Part shown: piece after piece, positions 49,396-58,136 of the stretch | Layout: every line of letters starts with the position of its first letter | Position numbering within the stretch: position 1 is the first letter of the stretch | From: Nocardia sp. NBC_01329 | GTDB taxonomy: Bacteria; Actinomycetota; Actinomycetes; Mycobacteriales; Mycobacteriaceae | DNA: 64,000 nt | Direction of reading: 5' to 3' | Assembly (NCBI RefSeq): GCF_035956715.1 | Contig: NZ_CP108381.1 | Coordinates: 682,001 to 746,000, forward strand | Notes under the pieces: model-generated | What the model saw: the letters and a program-made list of their open reading frames with translations, nothing else | What the model was told of the DNA's origin: nothing | The model's database searches: none | Translations under genes and position numbers: made by a program

Positions 49396-49974
49396 ATGAA
49401 ATCTCCCGCGAAAAGGCTTCTGTCGTGTGCGATGGGCGCAGGTTCGATTCTGATTTCTCTTATTAATTCAGCGCCTGCCGCCCAGGCCGAAGTGGTCTAT
49501 TCGGCACCGCACGAGAAAACGTTCGCGTCGGCGGACGGACCGGCTTTCGTCGTGGGACATTCCGGTGAGACGGTGAACAAGGTTCCGCCGTTGAACGCAT
49601 CGGGGACAGTGCGCGAGGTCTTCGTCTCGGGGACTGCTTACAGTAGCGTCGACGGGGGCGGGGGCGGTGAACTCCACGTGGGATATCACGTCGGGTGCGC
49701 GGTCGAGCTCACCGGGGCCTCCGGCGGCGCGGGCGTGACCTACGAGTCCCCGGGGTACACCATCGGGATCGCTCCCGGAGAGGTCGCCGATGTCCCGTTG
49801 GTGGACAAGGACATTGTGCCGGGAGTGCCGGGGCGGGTGGTGTACCACGATGTGCATCTGGTCATCAACGGATGTATCGGGCCGGCGGTGATCCGGCAGT
49901 ACACCGAAATCCAGATGAAATCGGACGCCGTGGATGAGCGGGGCGTCGTATACGGGGACCCGTTGTGGATCTGA
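49396..49974 (+). CDS. MspA-family porin
   Basis: 192-residue outer (mycomembrane) porin for hydrophilic solutes. A signal peptide ('KRLLSCAMGAGSILISLINS' to 'AAQAE', cleavage near residue 32) precedes a mature domain with the MspA order: 'GPAFVVGHSGETVNKVPPLN', 'TVREVFVSGTAYSSV', 'GGGGGELHVGYHVGCAVELT', 'GYTIGIAPGE', 'VVYHDVHLVINGCIGPAVIR', 'QYTEIQMKSD', 'YGDPLWI'. The paired cysteines (YHVGC and INGC) are the usual MspA ones. MspA porins are confined to mycolic-acid bacteria, which is strong evidence for the lineage. ATG 49396 begins the signal peptide. Confidence 0.93.
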   Translation: MKSPAKRLLSCAMGAGSILISLINSAPAAQAEVVYSAPHEKTFASADGPAFVVGHSGETVNKVPPLNASGTVREVFVSGTAYSSVDGGGGGELHVGYHVGCAVELTGASGGAGVTYESPGYTIGIAPGEVADVPLVDKDIVPGVPGRVVYHDVHLVINGCIGPAVIRQYTEIQMKSDAVDERGVVYGDPLWI

Positions 49975-50006
49975 TCGCCCGAAGGTGTCGGTGACCGGCC
50001 GATCCG

Positions 50007-50306
50007 TCAGCGCGGGGTGTAGGTCGAACAGCGGGCCGAATGGTCGGCGCTGCCCGGGCCGACCCGGATCTCACCGGCCGTGCATTCGAGGTCGGCGTTG
50101 TGTGCGCAATCGGCGCGCTGGCAAGCGCCGACCATGCTGGTGACCGTGTCCAGGCCGCCCCGGACCGCCAGTGGGATGAAGGTGGCGCAGTCGGCGCTGC
50201 CGTTCTGGCCGGAGACATTGATCGCGTAGGCGTGGCAACCGTCGTGATTGTACGAACAGCTGTTCACTGTGCATTCGCTGACGTGCGGCATTTCCATGGT
50301 GGTCAT
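50007..50306 (-). CDS. DUF1540-domain cysteine-rich small protein
   Basis: 99 residues with two DUF1540-like Cys clusters: 'HVSECTVNSCSYNHDGCHAY' with '..ADCATF' and 'VGACQRADCAHNADLECTAG' with '..ARCSTY'. Each repeats C-x(4)-C-x(6)-C then a later Cys, suggesting two small metal-binding or disulfide knuckles, with an internal duplication. Function unknown. Start ATG 50306; no RBS of note (GGAGG further upstream at 50317-50323 on this strand is inverted). Confidence 0.85.
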   Translation of the reverse strand: MTTMEMPHVSECTVNSCSYNHDGCHAYAINVSGQNGSADCATFIPLAVRGGLDTVTSMVGACQRADCAHNADLECTAGEIRVGPGSADHSARCSTYTPR

Positions 50307-50488
50307 GTGCTTCGTCCTCCGGAGGTGTCGGGAGTTGTGCTCATGCGGCTACCAGAATAGCCAGTAGTCATGTGGCCGAACATCTCATTGTCCGATGCGG
50401 GGGCGTGTTCGCCCAGCGCATCGGGGGCGACCGGAGAAACGTAGCGAAATATTTGCCTGAAGATCGCGATCGAGTGGCGGCCGGGTTA

Positions 50489-50519
50489 TGTGAACACTAT
50501 TTACTAAAACCCATTCACA
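50489..50519. promoter_or_regulatory. inverted repeat upstream of the P450/TetR pair
   Basis: TGTGAA (50489-50494) and TTCACA (50514-50519) are inverted with a 19-base AT-rich spacer in the 335-base gap before the CYP125-like gene. It could bind the co-transcribed TetR. I looked for a KstR-type AACnnGTT site, expected for cholesterol genes, and saw none here. Confidence 0.35.
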
Positions 50520-50641
50520 AATGAGATGTGGTGTGGTTCACTCCTGGGGACAGGGTTCCCGCAAGGAGACGCAGTGACGCGATACCTCCGCTGCCGCTTC
50601 GGCCTCCGCGAACCGCGTGTATCAACTTCGAAGGAGGCAGA

Positions 50642-51868
50642 GTGGCCGCGCCGTCCCTCTCCCACGATTTCGATTTCACCGATCCCGACCTCTTGGCAGC
50701 CCGGCTGCCCATCGAGGAATGGGCCGAGCTGCGCCGGACCTCCCCCGTATGGTGGGTCGATCAGCCGAACGGGGTGAGCGGGTTCGACGACGGCGGCTAC
50801 TGGGTGGTCAGCAAACTCGAACACATCAAGGAGATCTCGAAGAACTCCGAGGTCTTCTCCACCCACGCCAATACCGCGGTGATCCGCTTCAACGGTGAGA
50901 TCACCCGCGACGAGATCGATATCCAGCGCGCCATGCTGGTCAACACCGACCCGCCGGATCACGACAAACTGCGCCGCATCATCTCCCGCGGCTTCACCCC
51001 GCGCGCGGTGCAGAGTCTGCGCGACGCGCTGCACGAGCGCGCCGAACGGATCGTGCACGACGCCAAGAAGAACGGCGGCGGCGATTTCGTCGAGCAGGTG
51101 GCGTGCGAGCTACCGCTGCAGGCGATCGCCGAACTGCTCGGTGTGCCGCAGGAGGACCGCGGCAAACTCTTCGAGTGGTCCAACCAGATGATGGGTTACG
51201 ACGACCCTCAGTACGCCGACAGCTACAAGATGGCCAACGCGCAGGTGATGGGCTACGCCTGGAATCTCGCCGAAGAACGCCGGGGCTGCCCGGCCGACGA
51301 TATCGTCACACAGTTGCTCAGCGCCGATATCGACGGCGAGGCGCTGGGGTCGGAGGAATTCGCCTGGTTCGTCATCCTGCTGGCAGTGGCCGGTAACGAG
51401 ACCACCCGCAACGCGACCACCCACGGGATGAAGGCCTTCGTCGACAATCCGGAACAGTGGGAGCTGTACCGGGCCGAGCGTCCGCGTACCGCGCCCGACG
51501 AGATCGTGCGCTGGGCCACCCCGGTCATCGCCTTCCAGCGCACCACGCTGCAGGACACCGAGATCGGCGGGCAGGCCATCGCCGAAGGCCAGCGGGTGGG
51601 TTTGTTCTACGCCTCCGCCAACTTCGACGAGGACCATTTCACCGATCCGTTCCGGTTCGACGTCACCCGCAACCCGAACCCGCACGTGGGCTTCGGCGGC
51701 ACCGGCACCCACTACTGTGTCGGTGCGAACCTGGCCCGCCTGCAACTGGACCTGATCTTCAACGCCATCGCCGATGTGATGCCGAACCTGCGCCAGGTCG
51801 CCGAACCCGTTCGGCTACGGTCGGGTTGGTTGAACGGAATCAAGAACTGGCAGGTCGCATACGAATGA
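50642..51868 (+). CDS. CYP125-like cytochrome P450 (steroid C26/27 monooxygenase type)
   Basis: 408-residue P450 closely resembling mycobacterial CYP125, which oxidises the cholesterol side-chain terminus: 'FDFTDPDLLAARLP', 'HIKEISKNSEVFSTH', 'RRIISRGFTPRAVQSLRDAL', 'FVEQVACELPLQAIAELLGV'. I helix 'LLAVAGNETTRNATTHGM' has the acid-Thr pair; ExxR is in 'DEIVRWATPVIAFQRTT'; the heme loop 'NPHVGFGGTGTHYCVGANLA' has ligand Cys359. GTG 50642 follows AAGGAGG. Redox partners are not adjacent. Paralogs act on other sterols or lipids, and the overlapping TetR suggests an induced, specialised role. Confidence 0.88.
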   Translation: MAAPSLSHDFDFTDPDLLAARLPIEEWAELRRTSPVWWVDQPNGVSGFDDGGYWVVSKLEHIKEISKNSEVFSTHANTAVIRFNGEITRDEIDIQRAMLVNTDPPDHDKLRRIISRGFTPRAVQSLRDALHERAERIVHDAKKNGGGDFVEQVACELPLQAIAELLGVPQEDRGKLFEWSNQMMGYDDPQYADSYKMANAQVMGYAWNLAEERRGCPADDIVTQLLSADIDGEALGSEEFAWFVILLAVAGNETTRNATTHGMKAFVDNPEQWELYRAERPRTAPDEIVRWATPVIAFQRTTLQDTEIGGQAIAEGQRVGLFYASANFDEDHFTDPFRFDVTRNPNPHVGFGGTGTHYCVGANLARLQLDLIFNAIADVMPNLRQVAEPVRLRSGWLNGIKNWQVAYE

Positions 51869-52590
51869 CACAACCCGCGCGGCGAGGCCGGATGCCGGCG
51901 GTCAGCGACGCGGATATCCGGCGGGTGGCCCGGGACATCCTGGCCGACCAGGGCGCCCAAGCGCTGACCCTGCGCGCCATCGCGCGCGCCCTCGGGGTCA
52001 CCGCGCCCGCCCTCTACCGCTACTACCCGTCCAGGGAAGACCTGGTGGCGGCGGTGCGCCGGGACGTCGTTGTGCACATGTCCGAAGAACTCGCCGCGCA
52101 GGTGGCCGAACTGCCCGATGACGGGGTGATCCGGTTGTTCGCCATCTGCCGGGGGTTCCGGTGCTGGGCGCTCGCCCATCGCAACGAGTTCACCCTGGTG
52201 TTCGCTTCACCGGCGGACGGGGGCACCGGCGGGTTGCGCCGGTTCGACGAATCGTTCGGGTTGGTCTTCCTGGAGGCCGCGGGCCGGCTGCTGGCGACCT
52301 ACGACCTGGCGACACCGCCGACCGATCTCATCCCCGAAGCGCTGCGGGGGGATCTGATCGGATTCCAGGAGGAACTGCTCGCCGTTCTCGCGGAATCGGG
52401 GCAGAAGTTCCCGGCCGAGAAACTCGATGTGGGTGTGGCATATCTGATGATGACCATGTGGGCGCGCCTCTACGGGCATGTCACCCTGGAAGTGTTCGGG
52501 AACTATCCGATGCCGGTGAGCGATCCGGAGGTGCTGTTCGATGCGGTGCTCGCCGATCTCGCCGCCGGAATAGGCCTGTCCGTCGGCTGA
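51865..52590 (+). CDS. TetR-family regulator coupled to the P450
   Basis: 241-residue TetR regulator. HTH: 'RRVARDILADQGAQALTLRA', 'IARALGVTAPALYRYYPSRE', 'DLVAAVRRDV'. The C-terminal domain is of the TetR_C_13/WHG type ('FRCWALAHRNEFTLVFASPA', 'VAYLMMTMWARLYGHVTLEV', 'FGNYP'). Its ATG overlaps the P450 stop (ATGA), so the two are made together; this suggests feedback control of the P450 by a substrate-like ligand. Confidence 0.92.
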   Translation: MTQPARRGRMPAVSDADIRRVARDILADQGAQALTLRAIARALGVTAPALYRYYPSREDLVAAVRRDVVVHMSEELAAQVAELPDDGVIRLFAICRGFRCWALAHRNEFTLVFASPADGGTGGLRRFDESFGLVFLEAAGRLLATYDLATPPTDLIPEALRGDLIGFQEELLAVLAESGQKFPAEKLDVGVAYLMMTMWARLYGHVTLEVFGNYPMPVSDPEVLFDAVLADLAAGIGLSVG

Positions 52591-52719
52591 ATCGTCACTT
52601 TCGCGCAGCGTCGGCCCGGCTACACTGATCATCCGTATCACCTGTGCGGCGCTGCGCGTCGTTCGCGCCGAACTGCTCGAATTCGTGGCAAATCGAAACG
52701 AGACCGGACAGGGAGACCG

Positions 52720-53523
52720 ATGACCATCATTCGCACTCTGCGTAATGCTCTGCTGGCCGTCCTCATCGCCTTCGCCGCGACGGCGGCCGTCGCGATGCCC
52801 GCCTGGGCCGCACCGCGGCCGACGGTGGTGCTGGTGCACGGCGCGTTCGCCGATCCGACCAGCTGGGACAGGGTCGCCGCGCAGCTGCGCGGGCAGGGCT
52901 ACCAGGTACTGACGCCGGAGAACCCGCTGCGCGGACCGGCCTACGACGCCGCCGCTGTGCAGCGCACCCTCGACACCGTCGAAGGGCCCATCGTGCTGGT
53001 GGGTCACTCCTACGGGGGCTTCGTGATCACCAATGTGCACGACCCCGACGTCGTCTCCATGGTCTATGTCGCGGCCTTCGCGCCGGCCCAGGGCGAATTC
53101 GCGCAGCTGGCCCTGAACCCGATCCAGTTCCCGGGTAGCCAGCTGCTGCCCCCGGCACTACAGGTGAAGGTCGTCGACGATCCGCAGGGCGTGGCGGGAC
53201 GCAACCTCGACGGTTACGTGGCGCCCGAGTCCTTCCACAGTGTCTTCGCGCAGGACGTCGACGACGCCACCGCCGCCGATATGCTCGCCCATCAGCACTC
53301 GATCGCGCTGGCCGCCAACCTGGAACCCTCCAGCGCGCCGTCGTGGGCGGGTATGCCGAGCTGGTACCTGGTCTCTCAGCAGGACCGGGTCATCCCGCCG
53401 GCTTCGCAGCGGTTCATGGCCGAGCGGATGGGCGCGCAGACCACCGAACTCGACGCCTCGCACGCCTCGCTGGTCTCGCAGCCGGGCGAGGTCGCCGCGG
53501 TGATCGAGACCGCGGCGGGCTGA
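52720..53523 (+). CDS. secreted alpha/beta hydrolase
   Basis: 267-residue exported hydrolase of the salicylate-esterase/HNL-like type. Signal peptide 'MTIIRTLRNALLAVLIAFAA' to 'AWAAP' (cleavage near residue 30). 'PTVVLVHGAFADPTSWDRVA' holds the oxyanion HG, 'GPIVLVGHSYGGFVITNVHD' the nucleophile elbow with Ser (GHSYGG), 'WYLVSQQDRVIPPASQRFMA' the acid, and 'TTELDASHASLVSQPGEVAA' the catalytic His (ASHASL). All triad residues are present, unlike the lipase homolog at 5436-6857. The substrate is unknown. Confidence 0.9.
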   Translation: MTIIRTLRNALLAVLIAFAATAAVAMPAWAAPRPTVVLVHGAFADPTSWDRVAAQLRGQGYQVLTPENPLRGPAYDAAAVQRTLDTVEGPIVLVGHSYGGFVITNVHDPDVVSMVYVAAFAPAQGEFAQLALNPIQFPGSQLLPPALQVKVVDDPQGVAGRNLDGYVAPESFHSVFAQDVDDATAADMLAHQHSIALAANLEPSSAPSWAGMPSWYLVSQQDRVIPPASQRFMAERMGAQTTELDASHASLVSQPGEVAAVIETAAG

Positions 53524-53574
53524 TCTTCCGGGGCCGGGTGATCCACGACGGTGGGTCACCCGGCCTCACCTCGC

Positions 53575-54732
53575 TCACACCAGTTGAGCCACGACCGTGG
53601 GCGCCAAGCCGAGCGCGGTGGTCATACCGATCCCGGATGTCACCGAGACGACGCGAACGCCGGGCGCGGGTGCGGCCACCAGGAAATCGGTATCCGGCGA
53701 ATCCGCGTAGACACCGCGCCACCGTCTCCGCACCGACAGCGCGTCGGCGCCGAACAGCCGGGCGCCTTCGCGGAGCACCAGGTCCGCGACAGCCTCCTCG
53801 TCGAAGGGCAGATGGGTGCGGGCGTAGTGGTGGGTGTCGCCGAGCACCACCGAACCGTCCGGGCGCTGGGTGAGCATGAGGTTCATGACGGCGTCGAGAG
53901 TTTCGGGGGCCCGGTCGGTGATCTCGCGCCGGACCGTCGCGGCGGCCGCGGTGGCAGCCAATCCGCCGTAGCGCAGCATGGAGTAGCCGGTGAGCACTGC
54001 TGGTTCGATGCGGATATCGCCGGGGGGTGCGATCTCGAGCATCTGGAGCCGACAGCGGCGCACTCCGTTCTCCTCGGCGATCAGTGGAAAGAGGCGGTCG
54101 ATATCGTGACCGGCGGCGTGCACGATCGCGGCTGCGGCCAGTTCCCCGCGTGCGGTGTGCACAACGCCTTCGGATACGGCGCCCACATGGGTGTGCCACA
54201 GGAATCGCGCACCGCGCGAGGTCAGCCAGCGCGCCAGCGCCGGAACGGCAGCCCGGGGGTCTACTCGGAGATCGAGGGGCAGGTGCGCGCCGCCGACGAT
54301 ATCGCTGCCCGGATCCGCGGCCGGCGGGAACAGCCGGGCCACTTCGGCACGGCCGAGCAGGCGCACCTGTTCGGCGCCGCGGTCGGCCGCGAACTCCTCG
54401 AGTACGCCGAGCTCGGCGGCGGTACGGGCCACTACCAGTGTTCCGGCTCGCGTTATCTCGAATCCGGCCGGACCGGCTAGGCGCAACCACTTCTCCCGAG
54501 CCGCCAGCGCGTAGTCGAGGGCGGCGCCGGTCTGCGGGGTCGCGCAGATATGACCGAAGTTGCGGATGGAGGCGCCGACGGCGCGCGCGTCGCGTTCGAC
54601 GACCGCGACGCGCATCCCGCGTTCCACGGCATCGATCGCGTGCGCGAGACCGACGATGCCGGCGCCGACGACGGCGAGGTCGACCGGATGGGTCGGAAGT
54701 TCGGGGGAAGCGGGGTCGGTGGTGGGTGCCAT
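53575..54732 (-). CDS. FAD-dependent oxidoreductase (DAO family, TIGR03364-like)
   Basis: 385-residue flavoenzyme. The Rossmann dinucleotide motif 'DLAVVGAGIVGLAHAIDAVE' (GxGxxG) at residues 18-37 is followed by 'AVVERDARAVGASIRNFGHI', the SxRNFGH signature of the TIGR03364 clade. 'AAAIVHAAGHDIDRLFPL' and 'VRVVSVTSGIGMTTALGLAP' form the C-terminal FAD contact. That clade is often next to phosphonatase-like HAD proteins and phosphonate transport genes; none are visible here. It would oxidise an amine such as an aminophosphonate or D-amino acid. It is divergent from a GntR gene that probably controls it. Confidence 0.85.
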   Translation of the reverse strand: MAPTTDPASPELPTHPVDLAVVGAGIVGLAHAIDAVERGMRVAVVERDARAVGASIRNFGHICATPQTGAALDYALAAREKWLRLAGPAGFEITRAGTLVVARTAAELGVLEEFAADRGAEQVRLLGRAEVARLFPPAADPGSDIVGGAHLPLDLRVDPRAAVPALARWLTSRGARFLWHTHVGAVSEGVVHTARGELAAAAIVHAAGHDIDRLFPLIAEENGVRRCRLQMLEIAPPGDIRIEPAVLTGYSMLRYGGLAATAAAATVRREITDRAPETLDAVMNLMLTQRPDGSVVLGDTHHYARTHLPFDEEAVADLVLREGARLFGADALSVRRRWRGVYADSPDTDFLVAAPAPGVRVVSVTSGIGMTTALGLAPTVVAQLV

Positions 54733-54780
54733 AGCCGGAATGCTCGCAAGATCCTCGCGGCGCGATCAAGGCATCCAGGC

Positions 54781-54798
54781 AACTTGTATATATAAGTT
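54781..54798. promoter_or_regulatory. candidate GntR operator
   Basis: AACTTGTATATATAAGTT is a near-perfect 18-bp palindrome in the gap between the divergent oxidoreductase and GntR genes. A half-site CACTTGTAT recurs at 54858-54866. ACTTGTATA-type sites are typical for HutC/UTRA GntR regulators. Confidence 0.65.
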
Positions 54799-54926
54799 CA
54801 CCGGCCGTTTCGGCAGTAAGTAGGCGAAAAGTCTAGAGTTCAGAATGAAAGAGAGTCACTTGTATGCTCAACTAGCCCGCATGCCCCCGCTGAGCGGACC
54901 TCGGGTAACCCGCCGAGAGGATCGTT

Positions 54927-55685
54927 GTGACGCCACCCCTGCACGCCCGGGTCACCGCGGCACTCCGGGAACGTATCCGGCTGGGCGAGCTCCCAGCAGG
55001 CGCCTCGCTGCCGTCGGAATCCGAGTTGTGCCACGAATTCGGAGCTTCCCGAGGCACCGTGCGCACCGCCTTGGCGACCCTTCGGCACGAAGGTCTCATC
55101 GGCGGCGGGCAGGGGCGCCGGCCGGTGGTGCGCGAGACCGCGGTCGTGCAGCCGTTCGAAACGCTGCTCTCCTTCACCGCCTGGGCCGAACGGATCGGGC
55201 GGACGCCCGGCCAGCGCACCGTGGAAATCGCCCGCCGAGGCGCCACGGCCGATGCGGCGGCGGCACTGCGAATCGAGGAGGGCACCCCGGTGATCGAGGT
55301 CCTGCGGCTGCGGTTGCTCGACGGCGAACCGGTGATGGTGGAACGCGCCGCCTTCGTCGAGAGTGCCGGCCGGCTGCTGTTCGACTTCGACCCGGATACC
55401 GCGTCGATCTACGCGCACCTCGCGGGCCTGGGGGTGGACCTGCACTCGGCCCGGCACACCATCGACGCGGTCGGCGCCGACGAGACCGATGCGACGCTGC
55501 TGGGAATCGCCGCGGGTTCCCCGCTGCTGCGGGAACGGCGGCACACCTCGTCGGCGGCGGGGGCCCCGATCGAATACGGCGAGGACCGGTACCGGCCGGA
55601 CCGGGTGGCCTTCACCATCGACAACACCCGCCCGGCATCGGAAGGCGCGGTGCGCGATCTGAGGGTTCGCAAGCACGCCGAGTAG
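54927..55685 (+). CDS. GntR-family (HutC/UTRA) regulator
   Basis: 252 residues. Winged HTH: 'ALRERIRLGELPAGASLPSE', 'SELCHEFGASRGTVRTALAT', 'LRHEGLIGGGQGRRPVV' (residues 8-68). UTRA ligand domain from 'AVVQPFETLLSFTAWAERIG' through 'GTPVIEVLRLRLLDGEPVMV' and 'SPLLRERRHTSSAAGAPIEY' to 'DRVAFTIDNTRP'. GTG 54927 follows GAGAGG. Such regulators sense amino acids, sugars or, in the phosphonate branch, organophosphonates. It is divergent from the FAD oxidoreductase. Confidence 0.92.
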   Translation: MTPPLHARVTAALRERIRLGELPAGASLPSESELCHEFGASRGTVRTALATLRHEGLIGGGQGRRPVVRETAVVQPFETLLSFTAWAERIGRTPGQRTVEIARRGATADAAAALRIEEGTPVIEVLRLRLLDGEPVMVERAAFVESAGRLLFDFDPDTASIYAHLAGLGVDLHSARHTIDAVGADETDATLLGIAAGSPLLRERRHTSSAAGAPIEYGEDRYRPDRVAFTIDNTRPASEGAVRDLRVRKHAE

Positions 55686-55821
55686 TACGGGGCGACGCCG
55701 CGGAATTACGTTTCGGTGCAGCGGATTATCGGTGCGGGGCAGGATGTCGCGCATCGATTGTGCGGTCCGAGCGCGACACCTGAAACTCTCCCTGGTTGCA
55801 CCGAAAACACAGGGAGACAGC

Positions 55822-57015
55822 ATGTCCGAGCAAATCATCCAGCTTCCGACCCCCGGAGAATCAATTCTCGAGACACACGAGCGGATACGGCTGGCCGGTG
55901 AGATCGTGCCCATCGAACTGCCCGGCGGGGTCGGCGCCTACATCGCGGTCAGCCATCGTGCCGCCGGTGAGGTGCTCGACGACAAGCTCTTCGCCAAACA
56001 TCCCTCGAACTGTCCGGCACTGCGGGACGGACGGATTCCCGCCGACTGGCCGCTGCGCGCCCTGACCGACGCCGAACATATGCTCAACCAGGACGGTGCC
56101 GCGCACCGGCGGTTGCGCCAGACGATCAACAAGGCGTTCACCCCGGCCCGGATCGCGGCGCTGGAACCGCGGATCCAGCAGATCGCCGACGAGCTCATCG
56201 ACAATTTCCCCGATACCGACGAGGTCGACCTGATCTCGAACTACACCACGCCCCTTCCCGTTCGGGTGATCTGCGATCTGTTCGGGGTGCCCGTGGACGA
56301 GCAGCCGCAGCTCAAGCAGTGGACGCTCACGATCGTCTCGGTCACGAGTACCGGCGAAGAAGCGCACGCGGCCATGGCGGCGATGGGCGGCTATTTCTAC
56401 GAACTGCTCGCCCGGAAACGGGCCGAACCCGGTGACGATCTGACTTCGGCGCTGCTGGCGGCCAACGCGGAGAACGAACTGACCGAAGAAGAACTGGTCA
56501 GCATGCTGTGGCTGGTGATCGTCGCCGGTCACGAGACCACGGTGCATCTGCTGGGCAACGCCGTGGTCGCACTGCGCGAACACCCCGACCAGCTCGCGCG
56601 GGCACAGGACGAAGATCGCTGGGCCGATGTGGTGGAGGAAGCGCTGCGCCACAGCTCCTCGGTGGTGGGTGCGCTCATGCGCTATCCCATCGAAGATGTG
56701 ACCGTCGCCGGTGTCGACATCCCCGCAGGCTCACCGACGCTGTGGCACGGCGGCGTCGGCCGGGACCCGCTGCGCTACTCCGACGCCGATGTCTTCGATA
56801 TCGATCACGAGCACCGCGACCAGCTCGCCTTCGGTCGCGGACCGCATTTCTGCCTGGGCGCGCCGCTGGCCCGGCTGGAGAGCCGGATCGCCCTGCAGAC
56901 GCTGTTCACCCGGTACCCGAAGCTGACCCTGGCCGTGCCCGCGAGCGCGGTCGAGTACACGGTACAGATCAGCACGGTGGGTCCGGAGCGCCTTCCGGTG
57001 CGGCTGAAGCCGTAA
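55822..57015 (+). CDS. cytochrome P450 (CYP107-like bacterial class)
   Basis: 397-residue soluble P450. 'AEHMLNQDGAAHRRLRQTIN' and 'KAFTPARIAALEP' form the C-helix; the I helix is 'LVIVAGHETTVHLLGNAVVA' (AGHET), ExxR lies in 'VVEEALRHSSSVVGALMRYP', and the heme loop 'DQLAFGRGPHFCLGAPLARL' holds the ligand Cys. The family is typical of secondary metabolism and xenobiotic oxidation. ATG 55822 follows AGGGAGA. It is not coupled to the upstream GntR gene (136-base gap) and no ferredoxin gene is adjacent; the convergent AraC gene may or may not regulate it. Confidence 0.9.
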   Translation: MSEQIIQLPTPGESILETHERIRLAGEIVPIELPGGVGAYIAVSHRAAGEVLDDKLFAKHPSNCPALRDGRIPADWPLRALTDAEHMLNQDGAAHRRLRQTINKAFTPARIAALEPRIQQIADELIDNFPDTDEVDLISNYTTPLPVRVICDLFGVPVDEQPQLKQWTLTIVSVTSTGEEAHAAMAAMGGYFYELLARKRAEPGDDLTSALLAANAENELTEEELVSMLWLVIVAGHETTVHLLGNAVVALREHPDQLARAQDEDRWADVVEEALRHSSSVVGALMRYPIEDVTVAGVDIPAGSPTLWHGGVGRDPLRYSDADVFDIDHEHRDQLAFGRGPHFCLGAPLARLESRIALQTLFTRYPKLTLAVPASAVEYTVQISTVGPERLPVRLKP

Positions 57016-57054
57016 GGCCGGATCCGGACTGCCGGGTCCGGGTTCTCGTCCGGT

Positions 57055-57993
57055 TCATATCCGCGCGGCGGCGGGCTCGGCGCGTCTGCTGCGCCGGAAC
57101 TCTCGGGGCGTCACGCCGAAGCGCTCCTTGAACGCCGCGGAGAACCAGGCGGGTGTGAAACCGCAGCGGGTCGCCAGTTCCGCGATGGTCATGGTGGCGC
57201 GCGGGTCCTCCAAAAGTTCGCGCGCCACCCGCAGGGCCTCCTCCCGGCGGAGGTCCCGGAAGGTCGTCCCGCTCTCGTTCAGCACCACCCGCAGTTGCCG
57301 GGGCGACCAGCCCAGCGCGTGCGCGACCGCGGGCAAGCGCACATCGGATGTGCCGATATGGCCCCGCAGGTACCGCCGGATGCTCTCGGCCACCTGTGCG
57401 CGGTCCGCCGCCTGCGGTTTCGTGTCGCCGACCGCCAGCATGCACAGCAACTCGGTGACCCGATCGCACACCGCGTTGAATTCACGTTCGGACAACCGGG
57501 ATTGTTCGGCGTGGGCGCTGCGGATCATATCCGCGGCGATCCGCCCCAGCCCCCGGTTCATATCGAGGACGAGGTTCATATGGGCGCCCGGCCGCACCCG
57601 GTGCTCGATCTCGGTGCGCGGCACCTGGAACGCGTAGGCCGCCGAATCGGGTATGTGCAGCCGGCACGGGACCTCCAGCCCCGCGATGACAGCGTGCCCG
57701 GTCGGCACACTGGTCACCTCGTCGTGAAACCGCAGGCCGAATTCACCGCGATCGGGTACGACGACCCAGAAGAATTCGTCCCCGGGGATATTGCGGATGT
57801 GTCGGCGGGTCCGCTGACACAGGCGTTTTCCGTGCTGGTCCCAGCGCAGCAGGGCATAGGTGCTCGACTCTTGGGCGGTGAGTCCGGCCTGCCAGCCCTC
57901 GTGCTCACCGAATTCGTGTGCCATGGGCAGGAATCCGTCGGCGAGGGCCGAGAAGGATTCGGGTCCGCACGGAGCTACCTCGTACCAGCGCAT
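57055..57993 (-). CDS. AraC-family regulator with AraC-binding-like N-domain
   Basis: 312 residues. The N-terminal 180 residues form an AraC_binding_2-type cupin domain ('GKRLCQRTRRHIRNIPGDEF', 'FWVVVPDRGEFGLRFHDEVT', 'GHAVIAGLEVP'). The C-terminal 100 residues hold two HTHs: 'RLPAVAHALGWSPRQLRVVL' and 'IAELATRCGFTPAWFSAAFK' with 'ERFGVTPREFRR'. ATG 57993 lies after GAGGGG at a good distance; ATG 58002 is an in-frame alternative directly abutting it. Convergent with the P450 gene. Confidence 0.9.
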   Translation of the reverse strand: MRWYEVAPCGPESFSALADGFLPMAHEFGEHEGWQAGLTAQESSTYALLRWDQHGKRLCQRTRRHIRNIPGDEFFWVVVPDRGEFGLRFHDEVTSVPTGHAVIAGLEVPCRLHIPDSAAYAFQVPRTEIEHRVRPGAHMNLVLDMNRGLGRIAADMIRSAHAEQSRLSEREFNAVCDRVTELLCMLAVGDTKPQAADRAQVAESIRRYLRGHIGTSDVRLPAVAHALGWSPRQLRVVLNESGTTFRDLRREEALRVARELLEDPRATMTIAELATRCGFTPAWFSAAFKERFGVTPREFRRSRRAEPAAARI

Positions 57994-58136
57994 AGTGACC
58001 ATCCCCTCGAACCGGCTGCCCTGTACAGCCTTCCGATACGGCCGGCGTCATCACGATAGTGGGTGCGGCCGGGGCGGGCGCGATTTTACGGCGTGTCCAG
58101 CGTTGGGCGGGACCGCCCGCCAGAAGTGAGCGCCGC

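Noticed and set aside
50307..50641. KstR binding site upstream of the CYP125-like gene
   Set aside because: No AACnnGTT core is visible in the gap; only a TGTGAA/TTCACA inverted repeat was found.
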